Source: Leeuwenhoekiella aestuarii
GTDB lineage: Bacteria > Bacteroidota > Bacteroidia > Flavobacteriales > Flavobacteriaceae
Length of the DNA stretch: 64,000 nt
NCBI RefSeq assembly: GCF_004104055.1
Contig: NZ_QOVJ01000001.1
Location: 744,001-808,000 of the forward strand
Direction: 5' to 3'
Part shown: positions 23,529-31,791 of the stretch, in pieces
How positions within the stretch are numbered: position 1 is the stretch's first letter
Layout: each line of letters opens with the position of its first letter
The notes under the pieces: model-generated
What the model saw: only the letters and a program-made list of their open reading frames with translations
Told to the model about the DNA's origin: nothing
Databases searched by the model: none
Translations under genes and position numbers: made by a program

Positions 23529-25022
23529 ATGTTGAAAATGAAAACACCTAAAAGACTATTTCGGGCACTTATTTATGTAATGCTAATTCCTGCATTTCTG
23601 TATAGTTGTTCCTCTTCTTCAACTGAGGAGGAGGTGACAGAAACTCCTGAAAATCCGGAGAGCCCCACCACACCTACAGAACCTTCAGGATCTGCAAATG
23701 ATATGGATTTTTGGTTGACTAAAGGCGATCGTAGCGCAGAATTGGCTAAACAGTCTGGTAATTTAAGTTTTAGTTCTAGCCCTAATGGTTACATAAACAT
23801 AGAGGTAGATGAGTCAAAGACCTTTCAGACAATTGATGGATTTGGGTTTTCATTAACCGGTGGTAGTGCTCAAGTGATTAATGAATTACCAGCTGCTAAA
23901 AAGCAAGATTTACTTCAGGAACTTTTCGGTACAGGCACCAATGATATTGGAATTAGTTACTTGAGAATAAGTGTAGGTGCTTCAGACCTTAATGAAGCTC
24001 CCTTTACTTATAATGACATGCCTGTGGGTGAGACCGATGAAGATCTTACAGAATTCAGTATAGAAAAAGATCGAGGTGTTATTGACTTACTAAAGGAAAT
24101 AGTAGCCATTAATCCGGAAATTAAAATTATGGCTTCCCCATGGACTGCACCGGTTTGGATGAAAGATGAGAACAGCTTTGTAGGTGGGAGTTTAAAGCCG
24201 GAATATTATGAGGTATATGCAAATTACTGGGTAAAATACTTAAATGCTATGCAAGCAGAAGGAATAACTATAGATGCTCTTACCCCTCAAAATGAACCTT
24301 TGCATGGTGGTAATAATCCGAGTATGGAAATGTCTGCAGTTGAGCAAGCAAATTTTATAAAAAACAATTTAGGGCCATCATTGTCTGCGGCTTCAATACC
24401 TACAAAAATAGTGGTATATGATCACAATTGTGATAATCCCCAGTATCCCATTTCAATCTTAAATGATGCTAGTGCATATGCATTTGTAGATGGATCTGCT
24501 TTTCACCTCTATGCTGGGGATATTGCAGCTTTGAGTACTGTGCACAATGCTTTTCCTGATAAAAATGTGTATTTCACAGAGCAATACAATTCTTCTCAGG
24601 ATGATTTTGGCGGAACGCTAAAGTGGCATTTAAAAAATGTAATCATAGGCTCTATGCGTAACTGGAGTAAAAATGCTCTGGAGTGGAATTTAGCCAACGA
24701 CTCTGGATTTGGTCCACATACAGATGGTGGATGCACGGTTTGTAAAGGGGCATTAACCCTCAATGGATCTAGCGTTACCAGAAATGTAGGGTATTATATT
24801 GTAGCACAGGCATCAAAGTTTGTACCTGCAGGATCCGTACGTATTGATAGTGCTATAAAAGGTGATTTACACAATGTCGCTTTTCTAACTCCCGAAGGTA
24901 AAAAAGTACTTATTGTTGAAAATGATGGGTCTACAAACCTTCCATTTAATATAAAATACAAGAGTAAATGGGTAGTCACTTCATTAGATGCAGGAGCGGT
25001 AGGAACATTCATCTGGGAGTAA
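23529..25022 (+). CDS. GH30 family glycoside hydrolase, surface lipoprotein
   Basis: The start is taken at the ATG at 23529 (23538 is also possible); the reading frame is open back to 23493, but that lies inside the palindrome. The roughly 497-residue protein has a lipoprotein signal ending FLYSC (Cys27), then serines and several glutamates, consistent with a Bacteroidota surface-export signal. The GH30 barrel starts at TIDGFGFSLTGGSAQ. The acid/base Glu is in TPQNEPLHGG (Glu256) and the nucleophile in VYFTEQYNSS (Glu351). A short beta domain ends the protein. GH30 enzymes of this type cut beta-1,6-glucan or related beta-glucosides. It is a close paralogue of the gene at 26780. Confidence 0.88.
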   Translation: MLKMKTPKRLFRALIYVMLIPAFLYSCSSSSTEEEVTETPENPESPTTPTEPSGSANDMDFWLTKGDRSAELAKQSGNLSFSSSPNGYINIEVDESKTFQTIDGFGFSLTGGSAQVINELPAAKKQDLLQELFGTGTNDIGISYLRISVGASDLNEAPFTYNDMPVGETDEDLTEFSIEKDRGVIDLLKEIVAINPEIKIMASPWTAPVWMKDENSFVGGSLKPEYYEVYANYWVKYLNAMQAEGITIDALTPQNEPLHGGNNPSMEMSAVEQANFIKNNLGPSLSAASIPTKIVVYDHNCDNPQYPISILNDASAYAFVDGSAFHLYAGDIAALSTVHNAFPDKNVYFTEQYNSSQDDFGGTLKWHLKNVIIGSMRNWSKNALEWNLANDSGFGPHTDGGCTVCKGALTLNGSSVTRNVGYYIVAQASKFVPAGSVRIDSAIKGDLHNVAFLTPEGKKVLIVENDGSTNLPFNIKYKSKWVVTSLDAGAVGTFIWE

Positions 25023-25031
25023 AATAGAACT

Positions 25032-26762
25032 ATGAGAAAATTAAAGTTTGCCCTGTCTGTAATTTTATTATGCGGTATAAGTGTTCAAAGTCAGGGCTTT
25101 TTAAAAGCTGATAATACCAAAATCGTTGATGAGCAGGGGAATAATATATTGCTTCGGGGCATTGGTCTAGGCGGTTTTATGCTTCAGGAAGGCTATATGC
25201 TTAAGGTTCCATTTTCGGGACAGCAGTATATTTTTAAAGAACATGTGGAGCAATTGGTAGGTAAAGAGAAGACTACAACTTTCTACAATGCCTGGCGTAA
25301 AAATCATATGCAAAAGCGTGATATTGATTCTCTTAAAAAATGGGGATTCAATTCTATACGTTTACCCTTGCATTATAACCTGTTTACCCTTCCGGTAAAT
25401 GAGGAACCTGTTAAAGGTGAAAATACCTGGCTTGAAGAAGGTTTCCGCCTTACAGATTCCTTGCTTTCATGGTGTAAGGCAAATAAAATGTATTTAATCT
25501 TAGATATGCACGCTGCTCCAGGGGGGCAGGGTCATGATTTGAATATTTCAGATAGAGATCCTTCGCAACCGGCTTTATGGGAAAGTCGAGAAAACCAAAA
25601 TAAACTCACTGCCTTGTGGCAAAAAATAGCCCAGCATTATAAAGACGAAACCTGGGTAGCTGCCTATGATTTGATCAATGAACCAAACTGGACTTTTGAA
25701 GCAGGAAAAAATAAAAATGGTATTGAAGATGTTGACAATAAACCATTGCGTCAACTTCTAGAAAAACTAACAAAAGCTGTACGGGAGGTCGATAAAAATC
25801 ATATTGTAATTATAGAAGGTAACGGCTGGGGTAATAATTATAATGGTATTCTACCGCCTTGGGATGATAATATGGTATTGAGTTTTCATAAATACTGGAA
25901 TTATAATGATGAAGCTTCAATACAACAGTTTTTAGATTACCGTAAACAATACAACATACCGGTTTGGTTGGGAGAATCTGGTGAAAATTCAAATGTGTGG
26001 TTTGAAGATGCCATTGCTCTCATGGAAAAAAATAACATTGGCTGGTGCTGGTGGCCCCTTAAAAAGTTAGGATTCAATAATCCATTAGAAATTCAGGTAA
26101 ATCCCGGTTATCAGCGTCTTTTAGATTATTGGAGCGGAAGTGGAGATAAACCAGGTCAGGCAGCAGCTTTTCAGGCTTTGATGCAATTAGCCGAAAATAC
26201 TAAAATAGAAAACTGTATCGTGCATTACGATGTACTTGACGCGATGATTAGACAGCCCCAGAGCCAGCAGGCTCTCCCTTTTAAAACTAATCTTCTCGAA
26301 AACGAACTGATGATTCAAGCAGCAGATTACGATCTGGGTACAAACGGTATTGCTTACCACGACACTGTATCTGCAAATTACCATATTTCGACAGGCAAGG
26401 AGCGTCAGAGCTGGAATTTAGGACGAACATATCGCAACGATGGAGTGGATATTTTCAGAGATAACGATGGGCTTATTTATGTAGGAGATTTGCAAGCTGA
26501 AGAGTGGCTTCAGTATACGATAATCGTCAAAGAAGCAGGTGATTATAAACTTTCTTTAAAATTCAATTCAGAAGGTGATTCGGGCTTGATTTCTGTTAGC
26601 GTCAATCAGCTTGAAACAAGCAGTTTCAAAATCATAAAGAATTCACGAGGATGGAACTGGGCCCCACCACAACAGGTAAAACTGAATAGTGGAATAAACA
26701 CGATAAAACTTCAAATTGAACAAGGAGGCTTCAATCTAGAAAGTCTTAAAATCAGCAAATAA
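25032..26762 (+). CDS. GH5 family glycoside hydrolase with C-terminal CBM6-like module
   Basis: This 576-residue exported enzyme has a signal peptide (MRKLKFALSVILLCGISVQS) without a lipobox, so it is probably periplasmic. The GH5 barrel (about 25-385) includes IRLPLHYNLF, the acid/base Glu217 in DLINEPNWTF, VIIEGNGWG, FHKYWNYN, and the nucleophile Glu315 in VWLGESGENSN, with WCWWPLKK after it. The C-terminal part (about 435-576, AEEWLQYTIIVKEAGDYKL and SGINTIKLQIEQGGFNLESLKI) resembles a CBM6-type beta-sandwich. The gene sits between two paralogous GH30 genes. The subfamily cannot be fixed by eye; a beta-glucan or beta-glucoside substrate is inferred from context. Confidence 0.87.
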   Translation: MRKLKFALSVILLCGISVQSQGFLKADNTKIVDEQGNNILLRGIGLGGFMLQEGYMLKVPFSGQQYIFKEHVEQLVGKEKTTTFYNAWRKNHMQKRDIDSLKKWGFNSIRLPLHYNLFTLPVNEEPVKGENTWLEEGFRLTDSLLSWCKANKMYLILDMHAAPGGQGHDLNISDRDPSQPALWESRENQNKLTALWQKIAQHYKDETWVAAYDLINEPNWTFEAGKNKNGIEDVDNKPLRQLLEKLTKAVREVDKNHIVIIEGNGWGNNYNGILPPWDDNMVLSFHKYWNYNDEASIQQFLDYRKQYNIPVWLGESGENSNVWFEDAIALMEKNNIGWCWWPLKKLGFNNPLEIQVNPGYQRLLDYWSGSGDKPGQAAAFQALMQLAENTKIENCIVHYDVLDAMIRQPQSQQALPFKTNLLENELMIQAADYDLGTNGIAYHDTVSANYHISTGKERQSWNLGRTYRNDGVDIFRDNDGLIYVGDLQAEEWLQYTIIVKEAGDYKLSLKFNSEGDSGLISVSVNQLETSSFKIIKNSRGWNWAPPQQVKLNSGINTIKLQIEQGGFNLESLKISK

Positions 26763-26779
26763 ATTAAGTAATTCATTAA

Positions 26780-28183
26780 ATGAAATTGAATCATTACCCC
26801 TACTTGCTTATCTGTCTTTTCAGCCTGATTCAGAGTTGCTCTGTTTCAGAAAAAAAATCTGATGAGGCTTTGATTTATGTTACATCTCTTGATGAGAAAT
26901 CCCTGATTGAAGAACGAGAAGTCCTTTCAAAAACTATAGACAGCGCGCAGATTGATGAGGTCATTAGAGTGACAGATTCAATCACCTACCAGACGATGGA
27001 CGGCTTTGGTTATACCCTTACCGGTGGTAGCGCTTTGCATATTCACAAAATGAGCGATACTGCACGAGCCGAATTGCTTAACGAACTATTTTCGACTTCA
27101 GAATTAGGAGTAAGCTATTTAAGATTGAGCATTGGCGCTTCTGATCTGGATGCAGCTCCATTTTCCTATAATGATTTACCAAAAGGAGAAACAGATGAAA
27201 GGCTTGAGTATTTTTCTTTAGCTCAGGATACCGTGCATTTGGTGCCGGTTTTAAAAGAGATTTTGAGTGTAAATCCAGATATTAAGATTCTGGGTTCGCC
27301 ATGGTCACCTCCGTTTTGGATGAAAGATAATGGAGATACCCGTGGGGGAAGTTTATTGCCGGAATACTATAACGCTTATGCAGCTTATTTTCTGAAATAC
27401 ATAAAAGCAATGCAAGCTTATGACATCACTATAGATGCGGTAACAATACAAAATGAGCCTTTACATCCGGGTAATAATCCAAGTCTTTTGATGAAGGCTC
27501 CAGAACAGGCTAAGTTCATTAAAAATCATTTAGGGCCTCTGTTTAAAAAAGAAGGTGTTGAGACCAAGATTATTATTTATGATCACAATGCAGACCGTCC
27601 TGATTATCCTATTGAAATATTAAACGATCCGGAAGCGGCTCAATATATTGATGGTTCGGCTTTTCACTTATATGGAGGAAATATAAATGCACTTCAAAAA
27701 GTACACGACGAACACCCTGATAAAAACCTGTATTTTACTGAGCAGTGGGTAGGAGCGCCGGGTAATTTTGCTAATGAACTTTCCTGGCATACTAAAAATC
27801 TGATTATTGGTGCACCCCGCAATTGGTCAAAAACCGTTTTGGAGTGGAATCTGGCAGCTGATGAAAATCAGGATCCGCATACAGATCGTGGTGGCTGTGA
27901 TCGATGTCTGGGTGCAGTAACCATTACTGGTGATACCGTGAAGCGTGAGCCAGCGTATTATATCGTAGGTCAAGCTTCAAAATTTGTTAAACCGGGCTCG
28001 GTGCGTATCGCGTCTACAATGACTGACGCGATTCCTAATGTAGCCTATAAAACGCCTGATGGAGAAATAGTTGTTATTCTTCAGAACACTACAGAAAATG
28101 ATAAAGAAATTCAGGTAGAGATTAACGAGGCTAACCTTTTGGTGAAACTTGATTCCGGGGACATAGGTACTCTGGTATTTTAA
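26780..28183 (+). CDS. GH30 family glycoside hydrolase, second lipoprotein paralogue
   Basis: This 467-residue lipoprotein (signal ending LIQSC, Cys20, then SVSEKKSDE) has the same organisation as the 23529 enzyme and obvious sequence similarity: MDGFGYTLTGGSALHIH, YLRLSIGASDLDAAPFSYND, and PWSPPFWMKDN. The acid/base Glu226 is in TIQNEPLHPG and the nucleophile Glu321 in LYFTEQWVGA. The two genes look like products of a tandem duplication with the GH5 gene between them. Each may attack different chain positions, or one may be endo- and the other exo-acting. The start is 17 bases after the GH5 stop. Confidence 0.88.
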   Translation: MKLNHYPYLLICLFSLIQSCSVSEKKSDEALIYVTSLDEKSLIEEREVLSKTIDSAQIDEVIRVTDSITYQTMDGFGYTLTGGSALHIHKMSDTARAELLNELFSTSELGVSYLRLSIGASDLDAAPFSYNDLPKGETDERLEYFSLAQDTVHLVPVLKEILSVNPDIKILGSPWSPPFWMKDNGDTRGGSLLPEYYNAYAAYFLKYIKAMQAYDITIDAVTIQNEPLHPGNNPSLLMKAPEQAKFIKNHLGPLFKKEGVETKIIIYDHNADRPDYPIEILNDPEAAQYIDGSAFHLYGGNINALQKVHDEHPDKNLYFTEQWVGAPGNFANELSWHTKNLIIGAPRNWSKTVLEWNLAADENQDPHTDRGGCDRCLGAVTITGDTVKREPAYYIVGQASKFVKPGSVRIASTMTDAIPNVAYKTPDGEIVVILQNTTENDKEIQVEINEANLLVKLDSGDIGTLVF

Positions 28184-28197
28184 CTAAAAAACTAAAG

Positions 28198-29643
28198 ATG
28201 AAAAATTTTATATACTATTTCAGTTGTTTTGTGCTTTGTATAAACTCAAGCCTGATTTCAGCACAGAAAGTAGATTTTCTAAATAAAAAGATTCAAGTTT
28301 ATACTACTTCAAAAGCTTCAGATTTAAGACTTACTGAAACCGAAACGCTAAGCTTTCAACCCGCTACACAACCTTTAGAAACAGAGATTTCGATTTTTAT
28401 AAATCCCAATAAAGTGCATCAGACCCTATTAGGAATTGGCGGTGCGATCACAGATGCAAGTGCTGTAATTTTTGATGGATTGAGTGCAGCTAAGAAACAA
28501 GAGTTGCTCAATGCCTACTATGATGTTGAAAAAGGAATAGGTTATTCATTGTTGCGCACAACCATTCACAGTTCAGACTTCAGTCCAGAGAGTTATACAT
28601 ATGTTGAAGAAGGTGATGCAGACTTAAAAACATTTTCTATAGCGCATGATAAGGAGTATCGCATCCCTATGATCAAGAAAGCTACGGAAACTGCCGGTGG
28701 AGCAATTACTCTGTATGTTAGTCCCTGGAGTCCGCCTGCATTTATGAAGACAAACGGTTCTATGCTGAAAGGCGGAAAATTGAAGCCGGAATTTCGTCAG
28801 AACTGGGCAAATTATTATGCCAAATTTATCAAGGCATATGAAGCTGAAGGAATGCCAATATGGGGGCTTACCATTCAGAATGAACCAATGGCTATACAGA
28901 CCTGGGAGTCATGTATTTACACTGCTGAAGAGGAGCGGGATTTTTTGAAAGATTATTTGGGGCCTACCTTAGAAAGGGAAGGATTAGGAGCTAAAAAGAT
29001 CGTAGTTTGGGATCATAACCGGGATTTAATGGTTAATCGATCCAATGTCATTTTTGAAGATCCTGAAGCATCTAAATATGCTTGGGGAACTGGTTTTCAC
29101 TGGTATGAGACCTGGACCGGCGCAGAACCCTTTTACGAAAATGTCAACCGGGTTAACGAGGCTTTTTCTGATAAGAAACTAATGTTTACTGAAGGATGTA
29201 TCGAAAAATTTGATGCTTCCCGATACCAATATTGGCCTAATGGTGAGCGCTACGGTGAGCAAATGATACATGATTTTAATAATGGTACGGTAGCCTGGAC
29301 AGATTGGAATATCCTTCTAAATCAAAATGGAGGTCCTAACCATGTAGGCAATTTTTGTTTTGCGCCTATTCACGCCGACACGACAACTGGAGAATTGATT
29401 TACACGCCTTCTTATTACTACATAGGACATTTTTCAAAATTCATAAAGCCTGGGGCCGAACGTTTAAGTTCTGCGGTAAGCAGGAGTGTTTTATTGAGTA
29501 CAACTTTTAAAAATAATGATGATTCACTGGTTACAGTAGTCATGAATAAAACCAATGAAAATATATCTTATTCAGTATATATTCAAGGGGCTGAAACTAC
29601 TGTAGAAATACCTGCCCATAGTATCCAGACCTTGGTTTATTAA
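28198..29643 (+). CDS. GH30 family glycoside hydrolase (glucosylceramidase-like), periplasmic
   Basis: This 481-residue enzyme belongs to a different branch from the two lipoprotein GH30s. It carries an ordinary signal peptide (MKNFIYYFSCFVLCINSSLI, cleaved after SAQ) and starts its barrel at GIGGAITDASAVIFDGL. The acid/base Glu229 lies in TIQNEPMAIQ and the nucleophile Glu332 in LMFTEGCIEK. Y-H-S-F-K-type segments (IGHFSKFIKPGAERL) lead into the C-terminal beta domain. Similarity is to the GH30 groups containing glucosylceramidase and exo-beta-1,6-glucanase or beta-glucosidase. It probably degrades imported oligosaccharides. It is the last gene of the operon, followed by a terminator at 29672-29701. 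Confidence 0.86.
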   Translation: MKNFIYYFSCFVLCINSSLISAQKVDFLNKKIQVYTTSKASDLRLTETETLSFQPATQPLETEISIFINPNKVHQTLLGIGGAITDASAVIFDGLSAAKKQELLNAYYDVEKGIGYSLLRTTIHSSDFSPESYTYVEEGDADLKTFSIAHDKEYRIPMIKKATETAGGAITLYVSPWSPPAFMKTNGSMLKGGKLKPEFRQNWANYYAKFIKAYEAEGMPIWGLTIQNEPMAIQTWESCIYTAEEERDFLKDYLGPTLEREGLGAKKIVVWDHNRDLMVNRSNVIFEDPEASKYAWGTGFHWYETWTGAEPFYENVNRVNEAFSDKKLMFTEGCIEKFDASRYQYWPNGERYGEQMIHDFNNGTVAWTDWNILLNQNGGPNHVGNFCFAPIHADTTTGELIYTPSYYYIGHFSKFIKPGAERLSSAVSRSVLLSTTFKNNDDSLVTVVMNKTNENISYSVYIQGAETTVEIPAHSIQTLVY

Positions 29644-29671
29644 GCGTTTTCTAAAGACGTGTTTCTTGTAG

Positions 29672-29701
29672 AAACCTTGTAGATGTGAATCTATGGGGTT
29701 T
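29672..29701 (+). terminator. Terminator at the end of the PUL operon
   Basis: Outer arms AAACC (29672-29676) and GGTTT (29697-29701) enclose TAGAT/ATCTA (29680-29684 with 29689-29693). A short T-rich stretch follows. It lies about 30 bases after the last GH30 stop. Confidence 0.6.
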
Positions 29702-29715
29702 TGCTTTAAAAGAAC

Positions 29716-31026
29716 TTAAGATTCGTTCTTTTCCCTACTCTTGCTTATTTCAGACAGGCTGATGCCCTTTTCACTGTTGTAATGCGTGTTTTTAGGGCTT
29801 CCTATAATTTGTGAAGTATAAACACCCGAGTGACCCGAGAAAAGGTAAGCAGTACTGCAAGCGATGGCGATAAACACTCCAGATTCAATACCAAAAAGTT
29901 CAATACCCATAATTGTACAAGCAATTGGTGTGTTAGTCGCACCGGCAAAAACCGCAACAAAACCCATCCCGGCGAGCAAATCCATAGGTAATGGGATAAA
30001 CCAGATCAATGCATTACCAAGGGTTGCACCAATGTAAAATAACGGAGTTACCTCACCACCTTTAAAACCGGCACCCAGCGTGAATGAGGTAAATAAAATT
30101 TTTACGAGGAAGTCATATTTGTTCATCGCTTCACTAAACGAGTCTACGATGGTAGGTACGCCAAGTCCAATGTATTTTGTGGTGCCAATACAATATACTG
30201 CAACGGCGATCACTGCACCGCCAATAAATGGCCGTAAGGGTGGATACTTGATGTATTTTTTAAATTGTGATCCCCAGAAATGTGTGCTTTTTGAAAAAAG
30301 CATACTAACCAAGCCAAAAATAACTCCGGCGAGTAGCGCCCATAAGAGATTTACAGGACTCATTTCGGCAATAGAATGGATGTGATAATGCGTATGACCC
30401 ACATCCCAGGCCTGGCAAAAATAATCAGCCAGTACAGCAGCCAGAAAACTTGGGACAATAGCATCCAGACGAATTCTACCTAAAATAAGTACTTCTAAAG
30501 CAAAAATACCTCCGGCGAGTGGCGTACCAAAAACCGAAGCAAAACCGGCACTAATACCGGCAATCAGGAGAATTTTTCGGTCTTGATCATTCAGTTTTAA
30601 AAGTTTGGTAAACTGATCTGCAACTGCACCACCTATTTGCACAGCAGTGCCTTCACGACCGGCAGAACCTCCAAAAAGATGTGTGGCAATCGTACCAAAA
30701 AGTACCAGTGGTGCCATTTTAAAAGGTATCACTTTTTTTGGTGAGTGAAATTCTTCCAGAAGGAGGTTATTACCTTTTACAACACTGTTTCCATATAAAT
30801 GATAAGAAAGACCTACGACAAAACCACCTATTGGAAGTAAGGCGATAATCCACAAATGAGATTCGCGATAGTTAGTCGCCCACTCCAGACTGAGTAGAAA
30901 AAATGCCGAAATACTACCAGCAATTGCTCCAATCAAGGTGCAAATGATAATCCATTTAAAAAGGTAAATCAGAGTAGGAATTTGCTCAATGGAAGAAATT
31001 GAGCGCTTTAATTTGTCTATGTTCAT
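29716..31026 (-). CDS. CLC-F type fluoride/proton antiporter
   Basis: This 436-residue CLC-superfamily inner-membrane protein has about ten to eleven hydrophobic segments. The external gating glutamate is Glu125 in GGSAGREGTAVQIGG. At the place of the canonical chloride-binding GSGIP motif it has KGNNLLLEE (residues 84-92), a departure typical of the fluoride-specific branch. A fluoride riboswitch in its leader (31077-31130) is strong independent evidence. The expected role is export of cytosolic fluoride, which enters as HF and inhibits enolase and pyrophosphatase. The gene is monocistronic, converging on the PUL operon with about 70 bases between stop codons. Homologues are often labelled simply as chloride channels. 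Confidence 0.9.
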   Translation of the reverse strand: MNIDKLKRSISSIEQIPTLIYLFKWIIICTLIGAIAGSISAFFLLSLEWATNYRESHLWIIALLPIGGFVVGLSYHLYGNSVVKGNNLLLEEFHSPKKVIPFKMAPLVLFGTIATHLFGGSAGREGTAVQIGGAVADQFTKLLKLNDQDRKILLIAGISAGFASVFGTPLAGGIFALEVLILGRIRLDAIVPSFLAAVLADYFCQAWDVGHTHYHIHSIAEMSPVNLLWALLAGVIFGLVSMLFSKSTHFWGSQFKKYIKYPPLRPFIGGAVIAVAVYCIGTTKYIGLGVPTIVDSFSEAMNKYDFLVKILFTSFTLGAGFKGGEVTPLFYIGATLGNALIWFIPLPMDLLAGMGFVAVFAGATNTPIACTIMGIELFGIESGVFIAIACSTAYLFSGHSGVYTSQIIGSPKNTHYNSEKGISLSEISKSREKNES

Positions 31027-31076
31027 ACTGCCGTATATAAATGATTCTACTGCGACTCACTTCTGTAGCCGTTTTT

Positions 31077-31130
31077 AGTAGAAGTCATCAGCTTCATTTG
31101 AAGCGGTTTGAGGCAGACCTCATTGCCTGT
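31077..31130 (-). ncRNA. Fluoride (crcB-type) riboswitch aptamer
   Basis: Read leftward from about 31129, the RNA contains AGGCA-AUGAGGUC-UGCCU, giving a 5-bp stem AGGCA/UGCCU. Next comes the conserved CAAAC joining segment, a second hairpin GCUUC-AAAU-GAAGC, then CUGAUGACUUCUACU. GAGGUC pairs with GACUUC to close the pseudoknotted core. Order, spacing and the invariant AUGAGG, CUGAUG and CUAC elements match the known fluoride aptamer, with compensatory base changes in the stems. It lies 50 bases before the CLC-type gene. Confidence 0.93.
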
Positions 31131-31141
31131 AATTTAAAGGA

Positions 31142-31149
31142 CAAAGATA
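31142..31149 (-). promoter_or_regulatory. -10 box of the fluoride exporter transcript
   Basis: Read leftward, TATCTTTG (31149-31142) matches TAnnTTTG exactly. It would place the transcription start near 31135, just upstream of the riboswitch. No good -33 TTTG is seen. Confidence 0.6.
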
Positions 31150-31276
31150 ACAGAAATCTTTAAAGGATTTTGATGAAACACAATTTTCATCTTTAAGCAG
31201 GTTATTCTATTCTGAAATCAATTGAGATTAAGTTGATTCTTAAAATAATATTGAATTGAGTAAAGGGAAAAATACT

Positions 31277-31666
31277 CTACTGATTCTGATCAAATAGTAC
31301 TTTCACATGCGGTTTGTTGATCTCTAAAATCGTAAAAACACCTAGAAGAATACCTAAAATCCCCGTAAGACAGTTCATTATTGAAGCTATAAGAACAAAA
31401 GTATAATTATGTGCTTCGCCAATATATTTAGCCGCTATGAGTGTCACAATCCCAAAAATAAGACAGACTACAAAGCCTAAACCACTTATGATACCAAAGA
31501 ATGTAGACATTTCAAAAGGTGCCGAAGCATCGTGTCCTACTTCACTAAAAAGCATATTCATAAAAAAGCCGTAACCCACAAAGAATAAAGCACCGAGAAG
31601 ATTGAAGATTCCTTTTATGATAAAAAGAACCCTAAAGGTACTGAGGTTGTTAGATTGAATTTCCAT
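31277..31666 (-). CDS. Small four-helix membrane protein of unknown function
   Basis: This 129-residue protein has four clear hydrophobic segments (about 12-36, 53-75, 80-97 and 99-117) separated by short loops, with a polar N-terminus (MEIQSNNLSTFR) and a polar C-terminus (INKPHVKVLFDQNQ). There is no catalytic or binding motif. It lies alone, about 70 bases from the M1-peptidase terminator and well away from the fluoride riboswitch. It looks like one of several Bacteroidota small integral membrane families; I cannot name a function. Confidence 0.75.
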   Translation of the reverse strand: MEIQSNNLSTFRVLFIIKGIFNLLGALFFVGYGFFMNMLFSEVGHDASAPFEMSTFFGIISGLGFVVCLIFGIVTLIAAKYIGEAHNYTFVLIASIMNCLTGILGILLGVFTILEINKPHVKVLFDQNQ

Positions 31667-31740
31667 AATTAATTGATGATTTGTTTAACTATAAGTAGTG
31701 AAAAACAAAAGTTTGTTACATTTCGCGTAAGAGCATAAAA

Positions 31741-31770
31741 AACCCCCGAATGATAATCATTCAGGGGGTT
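31741..31770 (-). terminator. Intrinsic terminator after the M1 peptidase gene
   Basis: AACCCCC (31741-31747) pairs with GGGGGTT (31764-31770), with an inner AATGA/TCATT stem. Read leftward it is followed by TTTTTTA. It lies about 20 bases past the M1-peptidase stop. Confidence 0.88.
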
Positions 31771-31791
31771 GTATTTATAAAAACAGAATTC

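Noticed and set aside
29716-31026. Annotation as an ordinary voltage-gated chloride channel
   Set aside because: The fluoride riboswitch in the leader and the GNN replacement of GSGIP argue for the CLC-F fluoride/proton antiporter branch.
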